Assembly: GCA_017883235.1 (NCBI GenBank)
Contig: JADGNY010000051.1
Location: 1 to 42,170 of the forward strand
Origin: Thermoanaerobaculia bacterium
Lineage (GTDB): Bacteria > Acidobacteriota > Thermoanaerobaculia > Gp7-AA8
Direction: 5' to 3'
DNA: 42,170 bases
The notes under the pieces were generated by a model. It saw only the letters and a program-made list of their open reading frames with translations. It did no database searches and was not told the DNA's origin. Shown here one piece after another: positions 24,268-32,570 of the stretch (positions are counted from its first letter, which is position 1; every line of letters starts with the position of its first letter). The position numbers and the translations under genes were made by a program.

Positions 24268-25058
24268 TGCCTGATCCTTCCAAGCTCGCCTTCTTCCTCG
24301 GAGGGCACGATCTCGAAATGTTGACCATCCGGGATCTCGTGAGGGAGGTTGCGCCTGATCGTCTTTTCGACAGGAACCTTCCATGGGGCGCGAAAGCGTC
24401 GGTGTATCGCGCGGAGATCGAAGACGCTGTTGCATCCGGGCTTCAGCCGGTGCTGATCGAGCTGGAGGATGACATCGGCGTACGCGGCGCACATGTAGTG
24501 GTGGATCATCACGGAAGCCGCGCCGGCGCAACCGCGCCGACATCGCTCCATCAGATCTTCGATCTCTTGCAGCTTCCTCGCTCACGCTGGACCCGACGGC
24601 TGGAACTGGTCGCGGCAAACGATCGTGGTCACATCCGCGAGCTGCGGCGGATCGGCGCAACGCAGGAGGAGATCCAACGGATTCGCGCCGACGACCGGGC
24701 CGCGCAAGGAGTCACAGAGATAGATGAACGTGCGGGTGAAAAGGCGATTCAACAGGCGCAAACGTTCGCGGATGGGCTCTTGACGGTCGTCGAGTTACCC
24801 CACGCGCGTTCTGCGGTCGTTGCCGACCGTCTCGAGATGCGTCCCGACCCGCCGGAAAGCCTTCTGGTGATCTCGCCAATCGAAGTGAACTACTTCGGTC
24901 CAGGACCGGTCATCGACGCACTTCACGATCGCTATCCCGGCGGATGGACCGGAGGATCGCTGCCTGAACGCGGATTCTGGGGTCACAAACCCATCCCTGC
25001 GGACATCATCGATTTCACCGAGTCCGCGATCGAGTTGGTTCGGAGATCGGTCCGATAA
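24267..25058 (+). CDS. nrn: DHH-family phosphodiesterase, NrN-like
   Basis: 263 residues, start ATG overlapping the stop of the giant RAMP gene (TGATG), so translationally coupled. Motifs of the DHH superfamily are GGHDLEML near the N-terminus (D15), VVVDHHGSRAG with D80-H81-H82, and AANDRGHIREL with D119. A C-terminal substrate-binding domain ends in GGWTGGSLPERGFWGHKP. DHH hydrolases called NrN accompany CorA in type III-B loci and degrade SAM-AMP. Here the enzyme is last in the operon and would switch the signal off. A generic nanoRNase or RecJ-like role is the alternative, but the operon context favours messenger turnover. Confidence 0.8.
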   Translation: MPDPSKLAFFLGGHDLEMLTIRDLVREVAPDRLFDRNLPWGAKASVYRAEIEDAVASGLQPVLIELEDDIGVRGAHVVVDHHGSRAGATAPTSLHQIFDLLQLPRSRWTRRLELVAANDRGHIRELRRIGATQEEIQRIRADDRAAQGVTEIDERAGEKAIQQAQTFADGLLTVVELPHARSAVVADRLEMRPDPPESLLVISPIEVNYFGPGPVIDALHDRYPGGWTGGSLPERGFWGHKPIPADIIDFTESAIELVRRSVR

Positions 25059-25070
25059 GTCTCGCCCCCG

Positions 25071-25371
25071 CTATTTCTTCTTCTTCCGCGGCCCTTTGCG
25101 GCCGAGGTCGCGCTGGAGCTGGCGGAGGCGGATGATCAGCGTGCGGTTTCGGCCGTCGCGGGCGAAGCCTTTGGCGATGGCGTAGGTCTGCAACGCCTTC
25201 GCGGCGACGGCGGCCAGCTTGGCGTCGATCGTGTAGGTGAGACTGGCCAGCAGGCGTGCTACATCGTCCGCGACGGGACGGAATGCTGCTTCGAATTGCA
25301 GCGCCTCGGCCGCTTCCTTGTTACCTTCAATGTCGATGATCGTGAGATTCAGCGCCCCGAAGCTCGATGAA
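25071..25371 (-). pseudogene. Truncated paralogue of the hypothetical at 2021-2608
   Basis: A minus-strand frame of about 100 codons ends at 25071 with a basic tail (GRKGPRKKKK). The segment FEAAFRPVADDVARLLASLT matches the pattern of FEAQRPVYDELKTFSDILRY in the protein at 2021-2608. Its 5' end is cut by the repeat element that starts at about 25372. No start codon is available in frame, so it is a remnant left by the insertion. It is convergent with the end of the CRISPR operon. Confidence 0.65.
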
Positions 25372-25700
25372 GAAAGTCGGCATGTGCGGAGGATTCAGCG
25401 CCGGAGGCGCACCGGACATCAGCCGGTGGCAAACGCGGAGCGCGCAGCCACCGGACCTCGGTTGGTTCTGTTTCTCCAGCCCCGGAGGGGCGTCGGAACT
25501 CACCACCTTGAATTCAATCCCGTGCCATTCCAGAAGGCGAATGTATTGGTCCTTGTGGACATTCTCCGACGCCCCTCCGGGGCTCCGGAATTATCCCACA
25601 TCGGTTCCGGTGGCCGCGCGCTCACGCGCTTGCCACCGGCTGATATCCGATGCGCCTCCGGCGCGAGATCACCGTAACTTCACAACGCCCCTCTCCTGGG
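25372..25700 (-). mobile_element. REP-transposase-derived inverted-repeat element
   Basis: Outer inverted arms (25397-25432 and 25630-25666; GCGCCGGAGGCGCACCGG with its partner) and inner arms (25478-25497 and 25565-25584; AGCCCCGGAGGGGCGTCGGA and its exact complement) enclose a short minus-strand reading ENVHKDQYIRLLEWHGIEFK. That string is the usual C-terminus of REP-associated (Y1, IS200-like) transposases. No intact transposase is present, so it is a remnant or a non-autonomous unit. It truncates the gene fragment at 25071-25371. Confidence 0.65.
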
Positions 25701-25743
25701 CTTGCGTTGGGCTAGCGTCGCATTGCACCGCGGTCCGCTTCTT

Positions 25744-28038
25744 CTACATCCTCGTGCGCGGTCCGAACTCGGACGAGTGTTGGGAGATGCCGTCGCCGAA
25801 GTCGATCACCTGGAGATACATGGCGTCGATGTATTTGCCGGTCATGTCGCCGCGGTAGCGGAGCGTGAATTTCCCGTTGGCGTCGGCGAGGACGGAGCCG
25901 AGGAAGAATTCTCCGCCGGCTTCGTCGCGCGTGTTTGCGTAGACATAGGCGGTCACCGTGCTCGGGTAACTGGCGATCGGCTGCGCCTGCGTGACTCCTT
26001 CGACGACCGTCTCCCCGGTGGACGGATCGAAGCGTGCCGAGGTGATGCGGGGTGCCGCGTCGAGCGTAGGACCGTCGAGGCCGAGGTCGATCCCTGGTTG
26101 CACGTTGTGGATGATGCGGTTTTCCAGGATCTGCGCGGCCGAGAATCGGGCCATGGCGACACCGAAGTCGCCGCTGTAGGCGATCACGTTGTGCTCGAGC
26201 AGTGCGCCGCTGTCTTCGCTCATGTAGACCCCGCTGGCGCCGTTGCCGAGCGGATCGTCGGCCGCGGCGGCGACACCGATCCGATTGTCCCGCATCGTTG
26301 CACCGGAGCGGTCGGTGAGGAACACGCCGCTGCGCCGGTTGCCGCTGATCACATTGCCGGTGATCTCGCCGTCAAAGCCGTCGCAGGTAAGGCCACGCAG
26401 GCCGTTCGGCACCGCGGTGGTGCCAGTCGGGTCGGTCCCGAGATAGTTGCGCTCGATGATGTGGTGAGTCTCGAGGAAGAGGATATGCCGCGTGACCGAC
26501 CGGATCCCATTGCCCGTAAAGCCGCCAATGGCCAGCCCGCGCACGGCCGCAGCGCTGGAAAGGAGATTGAGTCCCTCGGCGCCGTCGCCTGCCTGACTGC
26601 CGAGAAGGAAAATCTCAGGACCCAACGCATTCGTGTTGCCGGTGAACGCGGTCTGCGCCTCGCCGTCGACCAGCAGATCGGTCACGGTGATGCTGGGCAA
26701 CGGCGTGCGCGGCGCGATGGTGAACCATCCTTCCGGGGGAACCGGTGGAGGAATCTCGAACCGGATACTGCAAGGGAGTTTCCCGTCGTCGCTGCTGCAG
26801 GCGGCGTTGGCGTCGAGAATGGCCTGGCGCAACGAGCCGGGCCCGCTGTCTGCCGTGCTGGTCACCTTGAACGGACGATAGAACACCGCGTCCACGAACA
26901 CCGATTGCGCCTGCATCGTGAACTCGGGGGCCGGCTTCTGTGTGACGTTCGTACTGAACGACCCGCGGATCTCGTGAGAGGGAAACTGGACCGGCAGACG
27001 GAGGCCGCTGATGCTGTGCGGCGCGATCAGGTGATTCGTGCACAGCAGCCGATAGGGCCAAGAGGGCTTGCACGTCCAGCCGTTGCTGGCGGCCGAGGCG
27101 TCGGCATCGGCGGGGTAGGTGATGATCTCGGCCGTGACTTCGGGCGCCGGACTGTCGCTCACGTTGGCAAAGAGGAACTCGGCGGTCACGCGGTTGCCGG
27201 CATCGAGGGAGTCCGGCGGTGGTGTGATCCGGATATCGAGATCGTGGATGTCGTAGACCGGCTCGACGAGCGCGGCGCGATTGTCGGCCGGATTCCAATC
27301 GGGTTCCGAAGAGTCGATCGAGGCGGTGATGGTCACTGCAGGTTCGGGCAGGCCGGGAAGAACATCGAAGTAGGTGTAAGCGGTTCCGTCACGGCCGAAA
27401 TTCGGAAACGTACAGCGATACGACCCCGGCGCACCTTCGACGTCCGTGCAGAGAGGGTAAAGTTGCGTGACGGCCAGCGGCTCGGGGAAGGTCACGAAGA
27501 CGGTCACACTCGCAGGGCGGTGCGTAGACTTGTTGTTTACGGTGAGGTAGACACGGGAGGTCGTGGCGGGACGGAAACTGGCATCGTGGAAGATCGTTAC
27601 CGCGAGGTCCGCGATGCTGACGACGGCGGCAGTGGCGCTGGCGGCATCGTTCTCATGATTCGGATCTGCCCCGAACGATTCGGTCCGTGCGTTGAGAGCG
27701 AACGTTCCCTCGGCATCGGGCGGCGAGAACGGCACGTGGAAGTCGTGCGATTGGCCGGCAGCGAGTGTGGGGATGTTGCAAAGTATCGAGTCGGAGAATT
27801 CGATGCATCCGAGGTTCGCCGCGCCAACAAACCGCTGAATCGGTTTCGTCAACCGTACGCCGGCGGACGTCGCCGCATCGGGACCGAGGTTGGTCACCGT
27901 GGCCGTGACCGTGCCGGTCTCCCCCGCGTTGTAGCGTACGTCCGGGGTGAGCCGTAGCGTGAGGTCGGCGTTCTGCGCCGCCGCCGGGAGCGCGAAGAGA
28001 AGGGTGAGCAGGAGAAGGGACGCACGCTTCGGGGACAT
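25744..28038 (-). CDS. Secreted protein with DUF11-type repeats and a parallel beta-helix
   Basis: 764 residues with a clear signal peptide (basic start, LLLLTLLFALPAAAQ). Residues about 24-370 hold three Ig-like DUF11/CARDB domains (ADLTLRLTPDVRYNAGETGT, ADLAVTIFHDASFRPATTSR and DLDIRITPPPDSLDAGNRVT starts). A CSLREA-like junction follows (VTSTADSGPGSLRQAILDAN). Then comes a right-handed beta-helix with Asn-rich turns such as ITGNVISGNRRSGVFL and MRDNRIGV, and an all-beta end. Proteins of this type are surface or extracellular and may bind polysaccharide or act in adhesion; no catalytic residues are evident. It is transcribed alone, toward the REP element. Confidence 0.85.
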   Translation of the reverse strand: MSPKRASLLLLTLLFALPAAAQNADLTLRLTPDVRYNAGETGTVTATVTNLGPDAATSAGVRLTKPIQRFVGAANLGCIEFSDSILCNIPTLAAGQSHDFHVPFSPPDAEGTFALNARTESFGADPNHENDAASATAAVVSIADLAVTIFHDASFRPATTSRVYLTVNNKSTHRPASVTVFVTFPEPLAVTQLYPLCTDVEGAPGSYRCTFPNFGRDGTAYTYFDVLPGLPEPAVTITASIDSSEPDWNPADNRAALVEPVYDIHDLDIRITPPPDSLDAGNRVTAEFLFANVSDSPAPEVTAEIITYPADADASAASNGWTCKPSWPYRLLCTNHLIAPHSISGLRLPVQFPSHEIRGSFSTNVTQKPAPEFTMQAQSVFVDAVFYRPFKVTSTADSGPGSLRQAILDANAACSSDDGKLPCSIRFEIPPPVPPEGWFTIAPRTPLPSITVTDLLVDGEAQTAFTGNTNALGPEIFLLGSQAGDGAEGLNLLSSAAAVRGLAIGGFTGNGIRSVTRHILFLETHHIIERNYLGTDPTGTTAVPNGLRGLTCDGFDGEITGNVISGNRRSGVFLTDRSGATMRDNRIGVAAAADDPLGNGASGVYMSEDSGALLEHNVIAYSGDFGVAMARFSAAQILENRIIHNVQPGIDLGLDGPTLDAAPRITSARFDPSTGETVVEGVTQAQPIASYPSTVTAYVYANTRDEAGGEFFLGSVLADANGKFTLRYRGDMTGKYIDAMYLQVIDFGDGISQHSSEFGPRTRM

Positions 28039-28164
28039 TGCGGCTATCGTATAGCAAATAACATACGATTGCCCTGATTCGGTGCGTTCCCACGCAGCCC
28101 ATATGAACGTCCACTTTCCGGTGACCGTTCACGTTTTGACGGTGATCAACCCAGCCTGCTCGGC

Positions 28165-28349
28165 CTACGCCTGATTATTCGTCGCCGACATGACCATCCA
28201 TGGCGTGCCGAATCGATCGACGAGCATGCCGAAACCGTCGGAGTAGAACGTCTTCTCGAACGCCGTCGTTACCTGTCCGCCGCCGGCGAGTTTGTCGAAG
28301 AGTCCCTTCGCCTCGGCGGTCGCTGGTGCGGTGAGGGTGACGGAGAGTC
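28165..28349 (-). pseudogene. PhnB-like VOC protein, C-terminal remnant
   Basis: A minus-strand frame of 60 codons reads the end of a PhnB/3-demethylubiquinone methyltransferase-like VOC protein (TAEAKGLFDKLAGGGQVTTA, then FGMLVDRFGTPWMV). An in-frame stop lies directly upstream and no N-terminal half is found. It lies between the secreted protein and the STAND gene and marks a rearrangement. Bases 28039-28164 and 28350-28488 hold nothing recognisable. Confidence 0.7.
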
Positions 28350-28488
28350 ACGCCGAACCTGTTTGCGGTGCCGGCGCAGACGAACTCCGCGCACCAGCGA
28401 TGGTCAACGCGTCACGATTTCAGCGATCTGATGCGGCAAGGCTTGTTTCTGGTGTTCTCGGTCACGATCACGCTCCAACGAGTCGCCC

Positions 28489-31400
28489 ATGCTTCCGCTC
28501 AAGCGCCACGAGCGTCGCGCTGATACCGCGACACTTCAAAACTCCGGTTCAGAGCGTCTGTTCGCTGCTTACAATATAGGATTTGTGGAAATACCACGGT
28601 TTGCCGCGGGAAACTTCAACGAACGCATTGCCGGCAGTGACCCGGGCAGGGCCTTCCAGGTGTTTGCGGGAGAGGTGCTGGCCAAGCGTTACCCGAGCAT
28701 TCATTTATATGGTGCAGGCGGACGCGATGGCGGCATCGACCTCGACACGCAAGGCCAGGTTGTGGTCGAGTGCAAGCACTGCGATGACGGCGACGATTTG
28801 CAGAAAGCGTGGAGTGAGGTAGCAGCACGCCTCCTGCGGCATCTCGCTGATCCTGACCATCCCGGACAATCACAATACTCGCCTTGGTACGCGACAGGCG
28901 CGGACGCGATCACGGGCTATCGGCTTGTAACCGATGGCGTGTTTGCCAACAGGAGCCGCATCCAAGCGTTCCAAGGCGAGATTCGCGCATTCTTTGAGGA
29001 ACTGGGAAAACAGCGGCACCTCGCCCACCTTGGGGCCATCGACATCGAGGTGCTCGACTGGAACGACTTCGAGTCAGAGCTGAAGAGCCATCCGGAACTC
29101 TTGTTCCGCTGGTTTCCGTCGACGCGCCCAAATGGGTTGATGCCGCTCGATGAGGTTCAGGAAGGGCGGCTATTCCGATCTTTTCTCTCGGGCACTAAGC
29201 TGCCTTATTACAGTCGCAGTGCTCACGGCCTCGCGGTGGGGGATCTCGCCGATACGCCCCGGGAAGACGATCTCCTGGCCCTGCTCGACCGGACGACGGG
29301 ACTCATCATCACTGGGAAGGGAGGTGTCGGGAAAACCCGACTCACGATCGAGCTTGGACATCGTGCCAAGCAGAACGGATGGGTAGTCCTGCGCGCCTCC
29401 GCGATGTTCCGTGACGAGGCCATAGATGATCTCCTATCGCGTTCCGTCTCGCCAACGGACGTTCTCCTACTCATCGACTACGTCGAGATGATCGAATCGT
29501 TTGCGGACCGGATCGAGCACATCGAGATGCTCAATGCCACGCTCCCACATCGCATCCGTTATGTCGCAAATTGCCGAACGAGCTACTACCGAAACGTCCA
29601 GGCTATTGGTGGTCACACACGAGTCGACGTCAGCCCCACAGCCGGCCACCCCTCGACATGGCTCGAGGGCTATCGTCGCGCAATCGTCGAGAAGGTATTG
29701 TCGACTTCGGGGATCGACTTCACGCCGGCCCACTTGAAAGTCTGCCGGGACGTGCCGGTTTTTGCGGTCTTCATGGCGTTTTTGCAGAATCAGAAGCGGA
29801 CGGATGATCTTCACGAACTGGTGGCGGACGGCGAGTTTGGCCCCTGGATCGCGAGGCGGGTCCAGCAGAGTTTCGGGCGTCCGATCGGAAGTGCTCTGGC
29901 GATGCTGGTCGCGGCATTTCCGATGGAGGAGATGCGCCGGAGTGCGCTGTCTGGATCGATGCGCGACTTGTTTGAGCGCCTCGCCTCCGATGGATGGATC
30001 GAGAAGCTCATCGACGGACCGGATGCGGGACTATGGGTGACAGCGCACGACGCCCTCGCCGACCGAGTGATCCTGAACCACATCGAGAACCTTGGTGCCG
30101 CCGCCGATCTGTTTGTCGAGGAACTATTCGATTTTGCTGAAACGAACGACGGGATTGCCTCTGTCCTGATCGCGCTGCAGCGACTCGGGGATTCGGTGGT
30201 GCTCCAGGCGTTCAATTGGGTGAAGCTCTTGGCCGAGCGGGTACGTCGACGCGCTCCCCGATGGTTAGCCTCGCGGAAGCTGATTATGCAGAGCAACCTC
30301 CTGCCGGCCGCCGAACGAATCGAACTTCTCGAGCGCACGGCCGATTGTTGGGAGGATCTCCTTGGAGACACCGCCTTTCAGAACGCTCTTGGCTGGATCT
30401 GTAAACAAGTAGCGGACGCAGGCTCACCGGTAGCCGAAGTAGATTCGCTGCGGCCATGGGTGCTCAGAGCCGCAGATCAGGTCAGGACCTCGAATTACAT
30501 CCTCTCCCGCGGGTTGATTCTTTTTCCGGAGCTCCGAGCGGCTACCGAACAGTGGCTGAAAACGCGCCCGATCGAGTTTCGCAGTGATTACCTCATCGTG
30601 GTCTGGCTAAATCAGGGATACGCCGCTGCGGCAATCGCCCACTATGTCGCTGCATGGATCGGGAGATTCTCCGCAGACCCACAGGCGCAGTTTGTCTATA
30701 GTGCGTGGCTCAACGCAGGTGGCGACCGAGCGTTGGTCGAAGAGCCGATCAGGCGTTGGCTTACGCTACATGCCGAGCTTGAGGCGGCCCAATTTGTCTA
30801 TCGAGGCTGGCTCGACGCAGGTGGCGACCGAGCGATGGTCGAAGAGCCGATCAGACGTTGGCTCACGCTGCATGCCGAGATCGAAACGGCGCGGTTTGTC
30901 TATGGTGCGTGGCTCAACGCGGGTGGCGACCGAGCGTTGGTTGAAGAACCGATTAAGCGTTGGCTCGGGCTGCATGCGGAGATCGAAGCGGCGCGGTTTG
31001 TCTATAGTGCGTGGCTCAACGCAGGTGGCGACCGAGCGTTGGTCGAAGAGCCGATTAGGCGTTGGCTCACGCTGCATGCCGAGATCGAAACGGCGCGGTT
31101 TGTCTATGGTGCGTGGCTCAACGCGGGTGGCGACCGAGCGTTGGTCGAAGAGCCGATTAGGCGTTGGCTCACGCTACATGCCAAGGCCGAAGCTGCAGGG
31201 TTTGTCTATCGAGGATGGCTCGACGCAGGCGGCGATCGAGCGCTCGTCGAAGAGCCGATCAGACGTTGGCTCACGATGCACGCCGAGATCGAAGCGGCGC
31301 GATTTGTCCATTGCGCGTGGCTCGACGCAAGCGGCGATCGAGCGCTCGTCGAAGAGCCGATCAGACGTTGGCTCACGCTCCATGCCAAGATCGAAGCGGC

Positions 31401-32337
31401 AGGCTTTGTCTATCGTGGGTGGCTCGGCGCAGGCGGCGATCGAGCGCTCGTCGAAGAGCCGATCAGACGTTGGCTCACGCTCCATGCCGAGATCGAAGCG
31501 GCGCAATTTGTCTATTACGCGTGGCTCGACGCAGGCGGCGATCGAGCGCTCGTCGAAGAGCCGATCAGACGTTGGCTCACGTTCCATGCCGAGATCGAAG
31601 AGGCAGGGTTTGTCTATCGAGGCTGGCTCGACGCGCAAGGCGCTCTCAAAGCCGTGGAGTCGCAAGTGATCGGGTGGCTCGGCCTGCATTCCCGGTCTGA
31701 GGGCTCCGATTTCCTGGTCGTCGCCTACCTGAGGCGTGGCGGATCACTCAAACCAGTGCGCGAGGCAGCCCTCACCGCAATGGCTCGGCTTCGGGAAAGC
31801 GCATCTGGTTCATTCATTTCGAAGGCACTTGCGAAGCAGCACGACTTGCCGGACGAGGCTGTTCTCAACATCCTGCGGTGGTGCAGGCACTTCGCGCACG
31901 ATGACGACGCGCTGTGGCGATTGAGCCAGTTGGAGGAAAAGATCGCACGCGCTCAGGTGGCTGCCGAGACATGTGAGGTCGCGGAGTTTGTGCTTGATCC
32001 ATGGTTGAGCGAGACCTCGGCGCCGTCTCCAGAGGTAGCGAACAACGTAACGCGGATTCTTGCAGGAATGACCCTCATCACCGAGCCATCACTCCACGAA
32101 CGCGCCGGGGTGATGCTGGCCAGGTGGCTGCGGCACCCGCGCGGGTTCAGTACGTCGAACTGGTGTCCTGTGGCTTGCGTGGCGCCGCTCGTTTTGGAAG
32201 TGCGGGCATTGATCGAACGTGGGGTCGTCGATATGGCCAGCGATGCCGAAGCTATCGACCTGTTTGCGGAATGGAAGCATCGGCGCGACGCAGAAGTCCG
32301 CCGAGCAAGAATGATTGGAGTGCGCAATCGCGACTGA
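28489..32337 (+). CDS. Avs-like STAND NTPase with Mrr nuclease domain and 34-residue repeats
   Basis: 1282 residues. The N-terminal domain has GGRDGGIDL (D84) and VVVECKH (E94, K96), the PD-(D/E)xK pattern of Mrr-type restriction nucleases. A STAND/AAA-like NTPase follows, with Walker A GKGGVGKT at 276-283 and Walker B VLLLID at 325-330. After a helical region come ten 34-residue repeats at 733-1072, then more diverged helical repeats. Nuclease plus STAND plus repeat sensor is the design of Avs anti-phage proteins, in which the repeats recognise a phage protein and the nuclease degrades DNA. The ATG at 28489 is the first start; GTG 28585 (VEIPRFAAG) may be the real one, since the preceding 32 residues look unstructured. 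It is a single gene next to a tRNA, as is common for defence genes. The specific target is unknown. Confidence 0.8.
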   Translation: MLPLKRHERRADTATLQNSGSERLFAAYNIGFVEIPRFAAGNFNERIAGSDPGRAFQVFAGEVLAKRYPSIHLYGAGGRDGGIDLDTQGQVVVECKHCDDGDDLQKAWSEVAARLLRHLADPDHPGQSQYSPWYATGADAITGYRLVTDGVFANRSRIQAFQGEIRAFFEELGKQRHLAHLGAIDIEVLDWNDFESELKSHPELLFRWFPSTRPNGLMPLDEVQEGRLFRSFLSGTKLPYYSRSAHGLAVGDLADTPREDDLLALLDRTTGLIITGKGGVGKTRLTIELGHRAKQNGWVVLRASAMFRDEAIDDLLSRSVSPTDVLLLIDYVEMIESFADRIEHIEMLNATLPHRIRYVANCRTSYYRNVQAIGGHTRVDVSPTAGHPSTWLEGYRRAIVEKVLSTSGIDFTPAHLKVCRDVPVFAVFMAFLQNQKRTDDLHELVADGEFGPWIARRVQQSFGRPIGSALAMLVAAFPMEEMRRSALSGSMRDLFERLASDGWIEKLIDGPDAGLWVTAHDALADRVILNHIENLGAAADLFVEELFDFAETNDGIASVLIALQRLGDSVVLQAFNWVKLLAERVRRRAPRWLASRKLIMQSNLLPAAERIELLERTADCWEDLLGDTAFQNALGWICKQVADAGSPVAEVDSLRPWVLRAADQVRTSNYILSRGLILFPELRAATEQWLKTRPIEFRSDYLIVVWLNQGYAAAAIAHYVAAWIGRFSADPQAQFVYSAWLNAGGDRALVEEPIRRWLTLHAELEAAQFVYRGWLDAGGDRAMVEEPIRRWLTLHAEIETARFVYGAWLNAGGDRALVEEPIKRWLGLHAEIEAARFVYSAWLNAGGDRALVEEPIRRWLTLHAEIETARFVYGAWLNAGGDRALVEEPIRRWLTLHAKAEAAGFVYRGWLDAGGDRALVEEPIRRWLTMHAEIEAARFVHCAWLDASGDRALVEEPIRRWLTLHAKIEAAGFVYRGWLGAGGDRALVEEPIRRWLTLHAEIEAAQFVYYAWLDAGGDRALVEEPIRRWLTFHAEIEEAGFVYRGWLDAQGALKAVESQVIGWLGLHSRSEGSDFLVVAYLRRGGSLKPVREAALTAMARLRESASGSFISKALAKQHDLPDEAVLNILRWCRHFAHDDDALWRLSQLEEKIARAQVAAETCEVAEFVLDPWLSETSAPSPEVANNVTRILAGMTLITEPSLHERAGVMLARWLRHPRGFSTSNWCPVACVAPLVLEVRALIERGVVDMASDAEAIDLFAEWKHRRDAEVRRARMIGVRNRD
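30685..31704 (+). repeat. Ten in-frame 102-bp repeats inside the STAND gene
   Basis: Exactly 102 bp per unit, starting at 30685. Nine units are nearly identical and the tenth is diverged. The encoded motif contains FVYxAWLxAGGDRALVEEPI and RRWLTLHAEIE. Variable positions are concentrated in the first few residues (R/Q/G at 2, S/R/G/C/Y at 6) and at 31-34. They probably form an alpha-solenoid sensor surface. Confidence 0.9.
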
Positions 32338-32397
32338 GTGACGAGTGTCCGAACATCTCGTCGGTCCGGCCGGCCGCCGCGTTTCGGGATGAGGAAT

Positions 32398-32473
32398 TGG
32401 TGGAGCCGAACGGGATCGAACCGTCGACCTCCTGAATGCCATTCAGGCGCTCTCCCAATTGAGCTACGGCCCC
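32398..32473 (-). tRNA. tRNA-Ala (GGC)
   Basis: 76 nt on the minus strand including an encoded CCA end. The acceptor stem GGGGCCG pairs with CGGCTCC (one G-T pair). The D-arm region is GCTCAATTGGGAGAGC; the anticodon stem is CCTGA/TCAGG with loop ATGGCAT, giving anticodon GGC. The T-arm contains GGTTCGATCC. It ends 60 nt from the STAND gene, a typical site for integrated defence DNA, although no flanking direct repeat of the tRNA 3' end was found by eye. Confidence 0.93.
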
Positions 32474-32570
32474 ACGATGCCAGGAACTGAAGGCACGGAA
32501 ACTAACGCGATTACCGTGTCAAAATTTCCGTGAGCGCGCGATTCTAGTCGAGCGAGGGTGGGAACATCAA

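Noticed and set aside
25702-27957. 751-residue plus-strand ORF
   Set aside because: Antisense of the secreted beta-helix protein, which has a signal peptide and domains.
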